Shown here: piece by piece, positions 8,492-16,688 of the stretch
Position numbering within the stretch: the stretch's first letter is position 1
Layout: each line of letters starts with the position of its first letter
Assembly (NCBI GenBank): GCA_018711815.1
Contig: DVHU01000078.1
Span: 1 to 36,961, forward strand
DNA: 36,961 bases
Source: Candidatus Egerieimonas intestinavium
Lineage (GTDB): Bacteria > Bacillota > Clostridia > Lachnospirales > Lachnospiraceae
Direction: 5' to 3'
Notes under the pieces: generated by a model
Databases searched by the model: none
What the model was told of the DNA's origin: nothing
What the model saw: the letters and a program-made list of their open reading frames with translations, nothing else
Program-made: the position numbers and the translations under genes

Positions 8492-8508
8492 AGCAACACG
8501 AGTAACTA
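8492..8508 (+). promoter_or_regulatory. Putative LacI-type operator, site C
   Basis: The site reads AGCAACACGAGTAACTA, differing from site B at only two of 17 positions. It lies 50 bp upstream of the first enzyme gene of the operon. I find no convincing separate promoter in 8480-8558, so it could act as a roadblock on transcription coming from the regulator gene, or control a promoter I do not recognise. Confidence 0.55.
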
Positions 8509-8558
8509 GCTACTTACGCATAATCACATATATAAAAAGGTAAAGGAGGAACAGTATT

Positions 8559-9524
8559 ATGCGAGAAAAAAAGATTTACGAAGCCTGCCAGAGGCTGCTG
8601 ACGGTCTGCGCTCAGTGCAAGAAGGATGAAAATATCCTGATTGTAACCGACGAGGACAGCATGGAGATTGGAATGGCTCTGTGGGATGCGGCAGAGGATT
8701 ATCCCAACAAGACTCTGGTAATGATGGAGCCCAGAAAGATGCACGGCGAGGAGCCCACAGATCTGGTGGCGGCAGCGATGCTGAAGGCAGACGTTATTTT
8801 CCGGGCTACCAAGTTCTCCCTCTCCCACAGCAAAGCCCGCAGAAATGCCTGCGAGGCCGGAGCCAGAGACTTAAACTGCTGCGACTACGATCTGGAGATG
8901 CTTAAAAAAGGGGGCCTTTACACGGATTTTGAGGCCAACAAAAAGTATGTAGACCAGATTGCCAAGGGTTTTGAGGGCGGAGATGTGTGCCACATCACCT
9001 CTAAGCTGGGAACCGATTACTGGTGCAGCATCAAAGGCCACAAGATTTTTCCCCAGTACGGAATGAGCCATCAGGCAGGACAGACTTCCTCTCCGCCGGA
9101 CATTGAGTGCGCCACCGGAGCAATCCCCGGAACCGCTCACGGCAAGCTGGTTATCGACGGAAGCATCACCCACCCGGCCATGGGCGTGTTAAAAGAGCCC
9201 ATCACCCTCTATGTGGAGAACAGCTTTGTGACCAAGATCGAGGGCGGCGCAGAGGCAGAGACCTTCGCCAAGGAACTGGCTAAGGTTTACGATCCCAGAA
9301 TGTACCGCGTGGGAGAGATCGGCGTAGGCTTAAATCCCGACGCAGCTCTCTGTGGAAGAATGCTGGAGGACGAAGGATGCATGGGATATGTACATGTGGC
9401 TCTGGGCAACAATGAGACAGACAACCAGGATTTCATCCTTCACATTGACATGATGTTCCAGAACCCCACCATCGAGGTAGACGGCAAGGTTATCTTCGAT
9501 GAGGGCCAGGTAGTATTTGACTAA
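8559..9524 (+). CDS. M29-like metallopeptidase/NicX-like metalloprotein
   Basis: A 321-residue cytosolic protein of the aminopeptidase T-related (peptidase M29) fold family. The C-terminal metal-binding pattern is visible: Glu253 in GEIGVGLNP, His279 in GYVHVALGNN, and His295/Asp297 in FILHIDMMF, followed by the family ending EVDGKVIFDEGQV. The same fold includes the Fe(II) enzyme 2,5-dihydroxypyridine dioxygenase (NicX), so peptidase activity should not be assumed. The protein is shorter than classic aminopeptidase T (about 410 residues). Start: ATG after AAAGGAGGAAC. It is the first gene after the regulator and operator C, hence probably the first enzyme of the pathway, for instance hydrolysing an amide or peptide bond or opening a ring. 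Confidence 0.75.
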   Translation: MREKKIYEACQRLLTVCAQCKKDENILIVTDEDSMEIGMALWDAAEDYPNKTLVMMEPRKMHGEEPTDLVAAAMLKADVIFRATKFSLSHSKARRNACEAGARDLNCCDYDLEMLKKGGLYTDFEANKKYVDQIAKGFEGGDVCHITSKLGTDYWCSIKGHKIFPQYGMSHQAGQTSSPPDIECATGAIPGTAHGKLVIDGSITHPAMGVLKEPITLYVENSFVTKIEGGAEAETFAKELAKVYDPRMYRVGEIGVGLNPDAALCGRMLEDEGCMGYVHVALGNNETDNQDFILHIDMMFQNPTIEVDGKVIFDEGQVVFD

Positions 9525-9553
9525 GAAAGATTTATTTAGGAGGATTATATAAG

Positions 9554-10837
9554 ATGACTGATTTGGAAATGCACGGACAGTTGATGCCGGCGGAGCTGAC
9601 CGCTCAGGTTCGCGATAAATATTACTATGTAGATATTGACCCGTTCACCAATAAGAAGAGACTGTTTTTTGACAACTCCGGCGGATCCTTCCGTCTGAAG
9701 GACGCCAGCAAGAGATTCCAGGAAGTAGATGACCTGCCCAACTGCGGCGGCCACGGCGGAGCAGCCTCCAACTATCTGGATTCCCTGAGAACCCAGGCCT
9801 GCAAGGACCTGTCCACCATGTTCAATGCAAAAGACGGCTGCATCGTTACTTCCATGACGGCCTCCATCATCATCTACGACGTGTCCGACTGCATTATTTC
9901 CAACATTCCGGGCACCAACGTGGTAACCACTCAGCTGGAGCATCCCTCCGCATTTGACGGCTGCGCAGCCTTCGCGGAGAAATACGGCAAGGAGCTGCGG
10001 GTAGCTAAGACAGATCCCCGCACCGGATCCATCGATCCCATGGAAGTGGTGAAGCTGGTTGACAAGGACACCTGCCTCTTAAGCGTAATCATGACCTCCA
10101 ACATCACGGGAGCAGTTCTGGATATCGAGACCATCGTAAGGGAAGCCAGAAAGATCAAACCGGATCTGTACATTATCTGTGATTCTGTACAGCATACTCC
10201 TCACGGACTCTTCGATATGCAGACCTGCCCGGTGGATGCAGTAAACTTTGCACCCTACAAGTTCGGCGGTATCCGCGGCTTAGGAGCCGGCTGGATCTCT
10301 GAGCGCGTGATGAACCTGCCTCACAGAAAACTGATCCAGGAGCGTCAGGACAACTGGGAGATGGGCGGATGCGCACCGGCACAGTACGCAGCCTTAAGCG
10401 CAATCTTCGACTACGTATGCTGGCTGGGAAGCAACTTCATTGACACCGACAACCGCAGAGATCTGTACGTGGAAGGTATGACCAGAATCACCCTTCACGA
10501 GAGAGCTCTTCTGGATCGTCTGCTGCACGGCTCCGCGGAGGTTCCGGGCGTTCTGGATATCCCGGGCGTACACTGCGCAGTAGAGATGGACAACCTGGCA
10601 GAGCGCGACCTGATCGTACCCCTGGTATTTGACAACATGACCTGTGAGGAGGCCTCCAGAGCATACGAGGAGAACGGCGTAGTGGTTCACGAGCGTACCG
10701 ACGCCAGCCTGTACTCCGCAAGACAGGTAAATTCCATCGGCAAGCACGGCATCGTGAGAATTTCTCCCCTGCACTGCCATACCTTTGATGATATTGATGA
10801 GTTCCTGAAGATTACGGCGAAGATCGCAGCTAAATAA
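9554..10837 (+). CDS. Class V aminotransferase-fold PLP enzyme
   Basis: A 427-residue PLP enzyme of fold type I, class V (the group of alanine-glyoxylate aminotransferase, cysteine desulfurase, kynureninase and isopenicillin N epimerase). Visible active-site features: Asp210 and Gln213 in ICDSVQHTPHG, which hold the cofactor ring, and the Schiff-base lysine Lys236 in NFAPYKFGGIRG. The SNITG motif (182-186) and the GGHGGAASNYLDSL segment are class V type. There is no Cys-bearing desulfurase loop that I can see. It follows the M29-like gene by 29 nt and precedes alanine dehydrogenase by 11 nt. That pairing suggests a pyruvate-dependent transaminase whose alanine is recycled next door. Lyase or epimerase activity is also possible in this class. 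Confidence 0.82.
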   Translation: MTDLEMHGQLMPAELTAQVRDKYYYVDIDPFTNKKRLFFDNSGGSFRLKDASKRFQEVDDLPNCGGHGGAASNYLDSLRTQACKDLSTMFNAKDGCIVTSMTASIIIYDVSDCIISNIPGTNVVTTQLEHPSAFDGCAAFAEKYGKELRVAKTDPRTGSIDPMEVVKLVDKDTCLLSVIMTSNITGAVLDIETIVREARKIKPDLYIICDSVQHTPHGLFDMQTCPVDAVNFAPYKFGGIRGLGAGWISERVMNLPHRKLIQERQDNWEMGGCAPAQYAALSAIFDYVCWLGSNFIDTDNRRDLYVEGMTRITLHERALLDRLLHGSAEVPGVLDIPGVHCAVEMDNLAERDLIVPLVFDNMTCEEASRAYEENGVVVHERTDASLYSARQVNSIGKHGIVRISPLHCHTFDDIDEFLKITAKIAAK

Positions 10838-10848
10838 AGGAGAAAGCC

Positions 10849-11967
10849 ATGAGAGTTGGGTGTGTTAAGGAAATTAAAAATAACGAGTATCGGGTAGGAC
10901 TTACCCCGGACAATGTAAAGAGCTATGTGGGCGCAGGCCATGAGGTTTACATTGAGAAGGATGCCGGCGCAGGCTCTGGTTTTGCAGACGCTGAATATGA
11001 GAAGGCGGGCGCAAAGATTCTGGAGACCGCCAAAGAAGTTTGGGACATCTCCCAGATGATGGTAAAGGTAAAGGAGCCTCTGCCCGAGGAGTATGATCTG
11101 TTCCACGAGGGACTGATCCTCTACACCTACCTGCACCTGGCGGCAGACAAGGCGCAGACAGACGCCCTGCTGGCCAAGAAGGTAAAGGGCGTTGCCTATG
11201 AGACTCTGATCGAGCGTGACGGAAGCATCCCCCTGCTGGCTCCCATGAGCCAGATCGCCGGACGCCTGAGCATCCAGGAGGGCGCTAAGTACCTGGAGAA
11301 GCGCTTTGGCGGCCTGGGCGTACTGCTGGCTGGTGTTCCCGGAACTCCCAAGGCCAACGTGGTAATTCTGGGAGGCGGTTCCGTAGGAACCAACGCCTGT
11401 AAGATTGCCGTAGGTATGGGCGCTAACGTAACCATCCTGGACATCAACCTGCAGAGACTGGCATACCTGGACGATATCTTCGGAGCCAGAGTGCAGACTC
11501 TGGTATCCACCGACGCAAATATTGAGAACGCCGTTAAGGATGCAGATCTGGTTATCGGCTGCGTGCTGATCCCCGGAAAATCCGCTCCCAAGCTGTTTAA
11601 GGCCAGCTACTTAAAGGAGATGAAGCCCGGAGCCGTGTTTGTGGACGTGGCAGTGGATCAGGGCGGCTGCGGTGAGACCACCAGAGTCACCTACCATGAC
11701 GATCCCATCTACGTGGTAGACGGCGTAGTGCACTACTGTGTAGGAAATATGCCTGGAGCAGTACCCAGAACCTCCACCATCGCCCTGACCAACGCAACCC
11801 TGCGTTACGGCCTGCAGATCGCGGCCCTGGGCCTGGAGGAAGCCTGCAAGGAGAATCCTGTGATTTACTCCGCAGTCAATACCTATGACGGAAAGCTGAC
11901 CTGCAAGAACGTGGCTGACAGCTTTGACTGCTACCAGTATACAGATATTAAAACGGTTATGGGATAA
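10849..11967 (+). CDS. ald: Alanine dehydrogenase
   Basis: Full-length (372 residues) NAD-dependent L-alanine dehydrogenase, interconverting alanine with pyruvate, ammonia and NADH. The N-terminus MRVGCVKEIKNNEYRVGLTP is typical, with catalytic Lys75 (MVKVKEPLP) and His96 (YLHLAAD) in the expected places. The Rossmann motif is VVILGGGSVGTNA, and the signature segments VDVAVDQGGC and HYCVGNMPGAVPRTSTIALTNATL are nearly canonical. AAAGGAG precedes the start. In this operon it probably works catabolically: it would remove the amino group collected by the adjacent class V enzyme as ammonia and return pyruvate as acceptor. Confidence 0.95.
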   Translation: MRVGCVKEIKNNEYRVGLTPDNVKSYVGAGHEVYIEKDAGAGSGFADAEYEKAGAKILETAKEVWDISQMMVKVKEPLPEEYDLFHEGLILYTYLHLAADKAQTDALLAKKVKGVAYETLIERDGSIPLLAPMSQIAGRLSIQEGAKYLEKRFGGLGVLLAGVPGTPKANVVILGGGSVGTNACKIAVGMGANVTILDINLQRLAYLDDIFGARVQTLVSTDANIENAVKDADLVIGCVLIPGKSAPKLFKASYLKEMKPGAVFVDVAVDQGGCGETTRVTYHDDPIYVVDGVVHYCVGNMPGAVPRTSTIALTNATLRYGLQIAALGLEEACKENPVIYSAVNTYDGKLTCKNVADSFDCYQYTDIKTVMG

Positions 11968-11993
11968 CCCCCTGGAAAGGAGCGTTTGTTTAT

Positions 11994-13199
11994 ATGAAAA
12001 AGAAAATAATTAGTGTTCTTTTGAGCGCGGTTGTATGCGCATCCCTGCTGGCCGGCTGCGGCAGCGATTCCGGCCAGGATAAAAAGGATGACGGAGGAAG
12101 CAGCACCCCGGCGGCGGATACCGCCGATGTGGATGGCGAGGACGCCTTTGTCCTGGGCGCGGTGGCACCCTTAAGCGGTTCCTCTGCAGTATCCGGACAG
12201 GTTATGTTAAACGCTGTTCAGATGGCTGTAGATGAGATCAACGAGGCCGGAGGAATCAACGGGGAACTTCCCATTAAGCTGGTATACGAGGACGACGAGG
12301 CAGTACCTGCCAACTCCGTTACCGTAACCCAGAAGCTGGTGGAGCAGAGCAAGATCAATGCCCTCATCGGTTCCGTGCCCAGCTCCTGTACCCTGGCAAA
12401 TATGGAGATCACCCAGAAGGCCAAGATTCCGCACATTACCTCCTGCTCCAGTAATATCACCATTACTCAGCAGGGCAACCCCTACATTTACCGGATGACG
12501 GCCACAGACGCTACCCACGCAAAGACTCTGCTTAAGTACGCCACAGAGGCCCTGGGAGCAAAAACCTGTGCCATGATCAACGAGTCCAGCGACTTCGGTA
12601 TGGGCGCCTACAACATTGTGGAGGAAGCCTGTGCAGATTACGGCCTGGAGATGGTGGCTCACGAGATCTACAACAGCGGTGATACCGACTTCTCCGTACA
12701 GCTGACCAAGATGCAGCAGACCGGCGCAGACGTGTTCATCCTCTGGGGATATTACACTGAGACCGCTCTGATCTGCCAGCAGATGGAGCAGTACGGCATT
12801 GACACTCCGCTTATCGGTACCGGATACAACTCTCCGGAGCTGACTGAGCTGGGCGGAAGCGCTGTAGACGGACTGATTCTGACCACTCCCTTTGACGCGG
12901 CAGACCCCGCGGAGAAGGTTCAGACCTTTGACAAGCAGTACACGGAGCTGTACGGCGCTGGCTATGACCAGAACGCACCCCAGAGCTACGACGCAGTGTA
13001 TGTGCTGGCCGACGCAGTGACCCGCTGCATGAACGACGGCGCTGACTGGAGAGACGGAGATGTTCTTACCGAGTACATCCGCCAGACTGAGCTGGATGGA
13101 GCTACCGGAATCACCACCTTTGACGAGACCGGTGAGATGGTAAAAGACCTTCTGGTTATTGAGATCGAGAACGGAGAACATAAAATTGTAGAGTGGTAA
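11994..13199 (+). CDS. Liv-type ABC transporter substrate-binding lipoprotein
   Basis: This 401-residue extracellular binding protein belongs to the branched-chain amino acid (LivJ/LivK, HAAT) family. The signal peptide ends in lipobox LAGC, giving lipid-modified Cys22. The mature protein has the family start VLGAVAPLSGSSAVSGQ, then AVDEINEAGGINGELPIKL, YEDDEAVPANSV, a substrate-contact-like PSSCTLANMEITQKAKIPHIT region, DFGMGAYN, and APQSYDAVYVLADAV near the end. This family binds branched-chain amino acids but also aromatic acids, amides, urea and polyamines, so the ligand cannot be read off. Its place beside aminotransferase and dehydrogenase genes argues for an amino compound. A hairpin follows at 13218. 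Confidence 0.9.
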   Translation: MKKKIISVLLSAVVCASLLAGCGSDSGQDKKDDGGSSTPAADTADVDGEDAFVLGAVAPLSGSSAVSGQVMLNAVQMAVDEINEAGGINGELPIKLVYEDDEAVPANSVTVTQKLVEQSKINALIGSVPSSCTLANMEITQKAKIPHITSCSSNITITQQGNPYIYRMTATDATHAKTLLKYATEALGAKTCAMINESSDFGMGAYNIVEEACADYGLEMVAHEIYNSGDTDFSVQLTKMQQTGADVFILWGYYTETALICQQMEQYGIDTPLIGTGYNSPELTELGGSAVDGLILTTPFDAADPAEKVQTFDKQYTELYGAGYDQNAPQSYDAVYVLADAVTRCMNDGADWRDGDVLTEYIRQTELDGATGITTFDETGEMVKDLLVIEIENGEHKIVEW

Positions 13200-13217
13200 G
13201 CTTGCGGGCAAGCTCGG

Positions 13218-13254
13218 ATCCCCGGCGGTTCCTTGATATGCCGCCGGGGATTCT
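13218..13254 (+). terminator. Intra-operon hairpin after the binding-protein gene
   Basis: An 11-bp perfect stem ATCCCCGGCGG/CCGCCGGGGAT encloses a 12-nt loop and is followed by TCTT. As at 1515-1561, it separates a binding-protein gene from its permease genes. It is best read as a partial terminator or 3'-end protector that favours binding-protein expression. Confidence 0.7.
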
Positions 13255-13297
13255 TATACCTAAAATACCTCCATTTTGCAGAAAGGAGTGAGCACAT

Positions 13298-14164
13298 ATG
13301 CTGATTCAGCAGTTACTGAACGGCCTGACAAACGGCAGTATTTACGCGCTGATGGCGGTGGGCGTTACCATGGTATATAAAGCCCTTGGTATGCTGAACT
13401 TCGCCCACGGCGATATCCTGATGGTGGGAACCTTCATCTGTCTGACCTTGTACAGCGTAGGCGTTCCCTTTGCGCTGGCCATTATTTTGAGTATTGTATC
13501 GGCCTCCATTTTGGGCTTTGCCCTGGAGCGGTTTGTAATTCGTCGGGTAGAATTCAGCTCCTTCGTCAATCTTTTGATTGCGACGGTAGGTGTTTCCTAC
13601 GTACTGAGAAACCTGGCCATGGTAGTCTGGGGAACTAGCCCTCAGCTGTTCCCCAACATTTTCTCACCGACACCCTGGATTATCGGCGGATTTATGATTT
13701 CCCCCAGAACCCTGGGAACCATCATCATCTCCCTGGTAATCATCTTCCTGCTGCACCTGTTCTTTACCAAGGTGAAGCTGGGCAAATGTATGCAGCTGGC
13801 CTGTTCCGACCCGGAGGGCGCTGCCATGATGGGAATTAACGTAAGCCACATGAGATTCTTGACCTTTGGAATCAGCGCGGCCCTGGCCTGTATCGCAGGA
13901 ATCCTGATCGCGCCCCTCTCCTACGCAAGAGCGGACATGAGCGCCATCGTAGGTATGAAGGCTTTCGCCGCCGCTATCCTGGGCGGTATCGGAAACCTTT
14001 GGGGAGCCCTGCTGGGCGGAGTAATCCTGGGCGTGGTGGAGGCTCTGGGAGCCACCTACATTTCCACCGCCTACAAGGATGCCTTTTCCTTCATCATCCT
14101 CTTTGTGGTACTGTACGTGAAACCCACCGGACTGTTGAACAAGCGCGTTGAGAATAAGCTGTAA
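13298..14164 (+). CDS. livH: Liv-type ABC transporter permease, LivH-like
   Basis: A 288-residue integral membrane permease of the LivH family, with about 8 hydrophobic segments. The start LIQQLLNGLTNGSIYALMAVGVTMVYKALGMLNFAHGDILMVG is the standard LivH opening. The loop ACSDPEGAAMMGINVSHMRFLTFGISAALACIAGIL contacts the ATPase, and KAFAAAILGGIGNLWGALLGG is the conserved C-terminal segment. GAAAGGAG precedes ATG 13298. It pairs with the LivM-like subunit 14 nt downstream. Confidence 0.92.
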   Translation: MLIQQLLNGLTNGSIYALMAVGVTMVYKALGMLNFAHGDILMVGTFICLTLYSVGVPFALAIILSIVSASILGFALERFVIRRVEFSSFVNLLIATVGVSYVLRNLAMVVWGTSPQLFPNIFSPTPWIIGGFMISPRTLGTIIISLVIIFLLHLFFTKVKLGKCMQLACSDPEGAAMMGINVSHMRFLTFGISAALACIAGILIAPLSYARADMSAIVGMKAFAAAILGGIGNLWGALLGGVILGVVEALGATYISTAYKDAFSFIILFVVLYVKPTGLLNKRVENKL

Positions 14165-14178
14165 GGAGGGGGAAAGAG

Positions 14179-15168
14179 ATGAAAAAATCCAATAGCAAGG
14201 GAACGAAAATAATTGTTATCCTGGTTGCGGCGGCGATTCTTCTGGTTCTGCCCTTCCTGCTTCCCAACGATTACATCACCCAGATCGTCAACATGATCGG
14301 AATCTACATCATCCTGGGAACCAGTATCAATATCCTCACCGGCTACACGGGACAGCTGTCCCTGGGCCAGGCGGCCTTCTTCGGAATCGGCGCCTACGCC
14401 ACAGCCCTGTTAAATACCAGGCTGGGACTTTCCTTCATCCCCTGCCTGCTGATCGCTATGGTAATCACCGGCGTGTTCGGCCTGATTCTGGCAGTTCCCG
14501 CCCTGAAGGTAAAGGGCAGCTACCTGGCTCTTTTGACCATGGGCTTCGGCGAAGTAATCCGAATCATCATGGTGAACTGGAAGGAGGTTACCAACGGTAC
14601 CGCAGGTATCCTGGGCATTGAGGACGCGTCCTTCTTCGGTCTGGTGCTGGGCACCTTAAAGCAGTACTACTACCTGATTCTGATCTTTGTGGTTGCGGGT
14701 ATCCTCTATCAGCGGGCTCTGGTAAAGAGCCGTACCGGCCGGGCCCTGGTGGCCATCCGGGAGGATGTGGACGCGGCAGAGCTCTGCGGAATCAACGTAA
14801 CTACCTACAAGATCCGCGCCTTTGTCTTGAGCGCCGTATACTGCGGCATCGCGGGAACCCTCTACGCTATGATGATTCACTACGTAAGCCCGGATACCTT
14901 CGTCAGCAACACCTCCAGCGTAATCCTCTGGACGGCTATCGTGGGCGGCTTCGGAACTGTAGTGGGACCGGTCATCGGCGGCGTGGTTATGCAGGTGCTT
15001 CCGGAGGTGCTCCGGTTCCTGGGCAGCTGGCGTCTGGTTATCTACGGACTGATCCTGCTGATTGTAATCCTCTGCTTCCCCGGCGGTATCTTCCCCTATG
15101 CGGAGCGCGGGTTTAACCGGATTAGAAGAAAGATTCGTCCGGAGAGCGCTTCGGCCAGAAAGGAGTGA
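14179..15168 (+). CDS. livM: Liv-type ABC transporter permease, LivM-like
   Basis: A 329-residue permease and partner of the LivH-like subunit. Hallmarks: YIILGTSINILTGYTGQLSLGQAAFFGIGAYATALL near the N-terminus, FGEVIRIIMVNWKEVTNGTAGILGI, GRALVAIREDVDAAELCGIN (ATPase contact), and VGGFGTVVGPVIGGVVMQVLPEVL. The C-terminal tail is Arg/Lys-rich and cytoplasmic. Its AAAGGAG-containing 3' end serves as ribosome binding site for the next gene. Confidence 0.92.
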   Translation: MKKSNSKGTKIIVILVAAAILLVLPFLLPNDYITQIVNMIGIYIILGTSINILTGYTGQLSLGQAAFFGIGAYATALLNTRLGLSFIPCLLIAMVITGVFGLILAVPALKVKGSYLALLTMGFGEVIRIIMVNWKEVTNGTAGILGIEDASFFGLVLGTLKQYYYLILIFVVAGILYQRALVKSRTGRALVAIREDVDAAELCGINVTTYKIRAFVLSAVYCGIAGTLYAMMIHYVSPDTFVSNTSSVILWTAIVGGFGTVVGPVIGGVVMQVLPEVLRFLGSWRLVIYGLILLIVILCFPGGIFPYAERGFNRIRRKIRPESASARKE

Positions 15169-15173
15169 GTGGT

Positions 15174-15938
15174 ATGGCATTACTGGAATTGAGAAATGTT
15201 TCTAAGGTTTTCGGCGGACTGAAGGCCGTGGACAGCGTTGATCTGAAGGTAGAAGACGAGCAGATCGCCGCCCTCATCGGACCTAACGGCGCGGGAAAGA
15301 CCACCGTGTTTAATATGATTACCGGAGCTTACAAGGTATCCACAGGGGACATCACCTTCAACGGAGAGAACATCTGTAAGTATAAGCCCCACATCATCGT
15401 GGAGAAGGGAATCGCCCGTACCTTCCAGAATATCCGCCTCTTCAAGAAGGCCACCGTTCTGGAAAATGTAATGACCGGCTTCCACTGTAAGACCAAGACG
15501 GGTATGTTAAATATCATCTACAATCCGATGATGACCCGCAGGGAAGAGCAGGAAGTTCAGGAGAAGAGCATGGAAATCCTGAAGTTCTTAGGGCTGGACG
15601 GCGTAGCTGACCTGCAGGCGGCAAATATCCCCTACGGTCATCAGAGACTGCTGGAGATCGGCCGGGCCCTGGCCACCTCCCCGAAGCTTCTGCTGCTGGA
15701 CGAGCCGGCGGCAGGTATGAACTCCGCGGAGAAGCAGGAGCTGATTAAGACCATCCGCAGCATCCGCGACACCTATCACCTGGCGGTGCTTCTGGTGGAG
15801 CATGATATGGAGCTGGTTATGGGGATATCTGAGGATATCACTGTGCTGAACTATGGAAGACGGATCGCCAACGGCAGCGCCTCCGAGGTGCAGAACAACG
15901 AGGCGGTTATCGAAGCTTATCTGGGAAGAAAGGAGTGA
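15174..15938 (+). CDS. livG: Liv-type ABC transporter ATP-binding protein, LivG-like
   Basis: A 254-residue ABC ATPase of the LivG type. Walker A GPNGAGKTT, Q-loop region GIARTFQNIRLF, the LivG-specific insert (HCKTKTGMLNIIYNP), signature-equivalent NIPYGHQRLLEIGRALA, Walker B LLLLDEPAAGMN and switch HDMELVM are visible. ATG 15174 is chosen: it lies 9 nt after AAAGGAG, whereas the upstream in-frame GTG 15165 overlaps the stop of livM and directly abuts that site. It forms the heterodimeric motor with the LivF-like subunit. Confidence 0.92.
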   Translation: MALLELRNVSKVFGGLKAVDSVDLKVEDEQIAALIGPNGAGKTTVFNMITGAYKVSTGDITFNGENICKYKPHIIVEKGIARTFQNIRLFKKATVLENVMTGFHCKTKTGMLNIIYNPMMTRREEQEVQEKSMEILKFLGLDGVADLQAANIPYGHQRLLEIGRALATSPKLLLLDEPAAGMNSAEKQELIKTIRSIRDTYHLAVLLVEHDMELVMGISEDITVLNYGRRIANGSASEVQNNEAVIEAYLGRKE

Positions 15939-15943
15939 CGAGG

Positions 15944-16669
15944 ATGGCAGAGAAGGTATTGGAAATCAAAGACCTCATTTCTTCTTACGGAAATATTAAG
16001 GCCCTTAAGGGAATTTCCCTGGAGGTGGACCGGGGCGAGATCGTGGCCCTTCTGGGAGCCAACGGCAGCGGAAAATCCACCCTGATGAAGTCTATTCTGG
16101 GTATGGTGCACATCGAGCAGGGCAGCATCAAGTACGAGGGACAGGAGCTGGTGGGCAAAAAGAGCCATCAGATCGTTACCCAGGGAATCTCCATTGTTCC
16201 CGAGGGACGTAAGATCTTCGTGGAGTTTTCCGTGGAGCAGAACCTGGAGATCGGAACCTTTTTCCGGAAGCGGGAGAAGTCCAGAGACGACGAACTCTTA
16301 ACCATGGTATTTGATCTGTTTCCCCGGCTGAAAGAGAGAAGAAAGCAGCCGGCGGGAACCCTCTCCGGAGGAGAGCAGCAGATGCTGGCGGTGGGCCGGG
16401 CGATCATGTCCGATCCCAAGCTGCTGATGCTGGACGAGCCCTCCATGGGACTGGCTCCCCTGGTGGTGGCGCAGGTATTTGAGGTTATCAAGAAAATCCG
16501 GGATATGGGCGTGACTATCCTGCTGGTAGAGCAGAACGCCAACATGGCCCTGGGAATCTGCGACCGGGCGTATATTATGAACACAGGACTGATCCGCGGC
16601 ACCGGTACCAGAGAGGAGCTGTATTCGGACGACATGCTGGCTGAGGCATACCTCGGCAAGAAGGGCTGA
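15944..16669 (+). CDS. livF: Liv-type ABC transporter ATP-binding protein, LivF-like
   Basis: A 241-residue ABC ATPase of the LivF type. Walker A GANGSGKST, the typical ISIVPEGRKIF, signature LSGGEQQMLAVGRA, Walker B LLMLDEPSMGLAP and switch LLVEQNA are all present. ATG 15944 lies 9 nt after AAAGGAG; an upstream GTG at 15935 is less likely for the same reason as in livG. It is the last transporter gene; an enzyme gene follows 19 nt later with AAAAAGGAGGG before it, so the transporter and the downstream enzymes are one transcription unit. Confidence 0.92.
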   Translation: MAEKVLEIKDLISSYGNIKALKGISLEVDRGEIVALLGANGSGKSTLMKSILGMVHIEQGSIKYEGQELVGKKSHQIVTQGISIVPEGRKIFVEFSVEQNLEIGTFFRKREKSRDDELLTMVFDLFPRLKERRKQPAGTLSGGEQQMLAVGRAIMSDPKLLMLDEPSMGLAPLVVAQVFEVIKKIRDMGVTILLVEQNANMALGICDRAYIMNTGLIRGTGTREELYSDDMLAEAYLGKKG

Positions 16670-16688
16670 CAAAAAGGAGGGAGAAAAG

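Noticed and set aside
12207-13211. 334-codon open frame on the minus strand
   Set aside because: Antisense shadow of the binding-protein gene produced by codon bias; no recognisable protein features.
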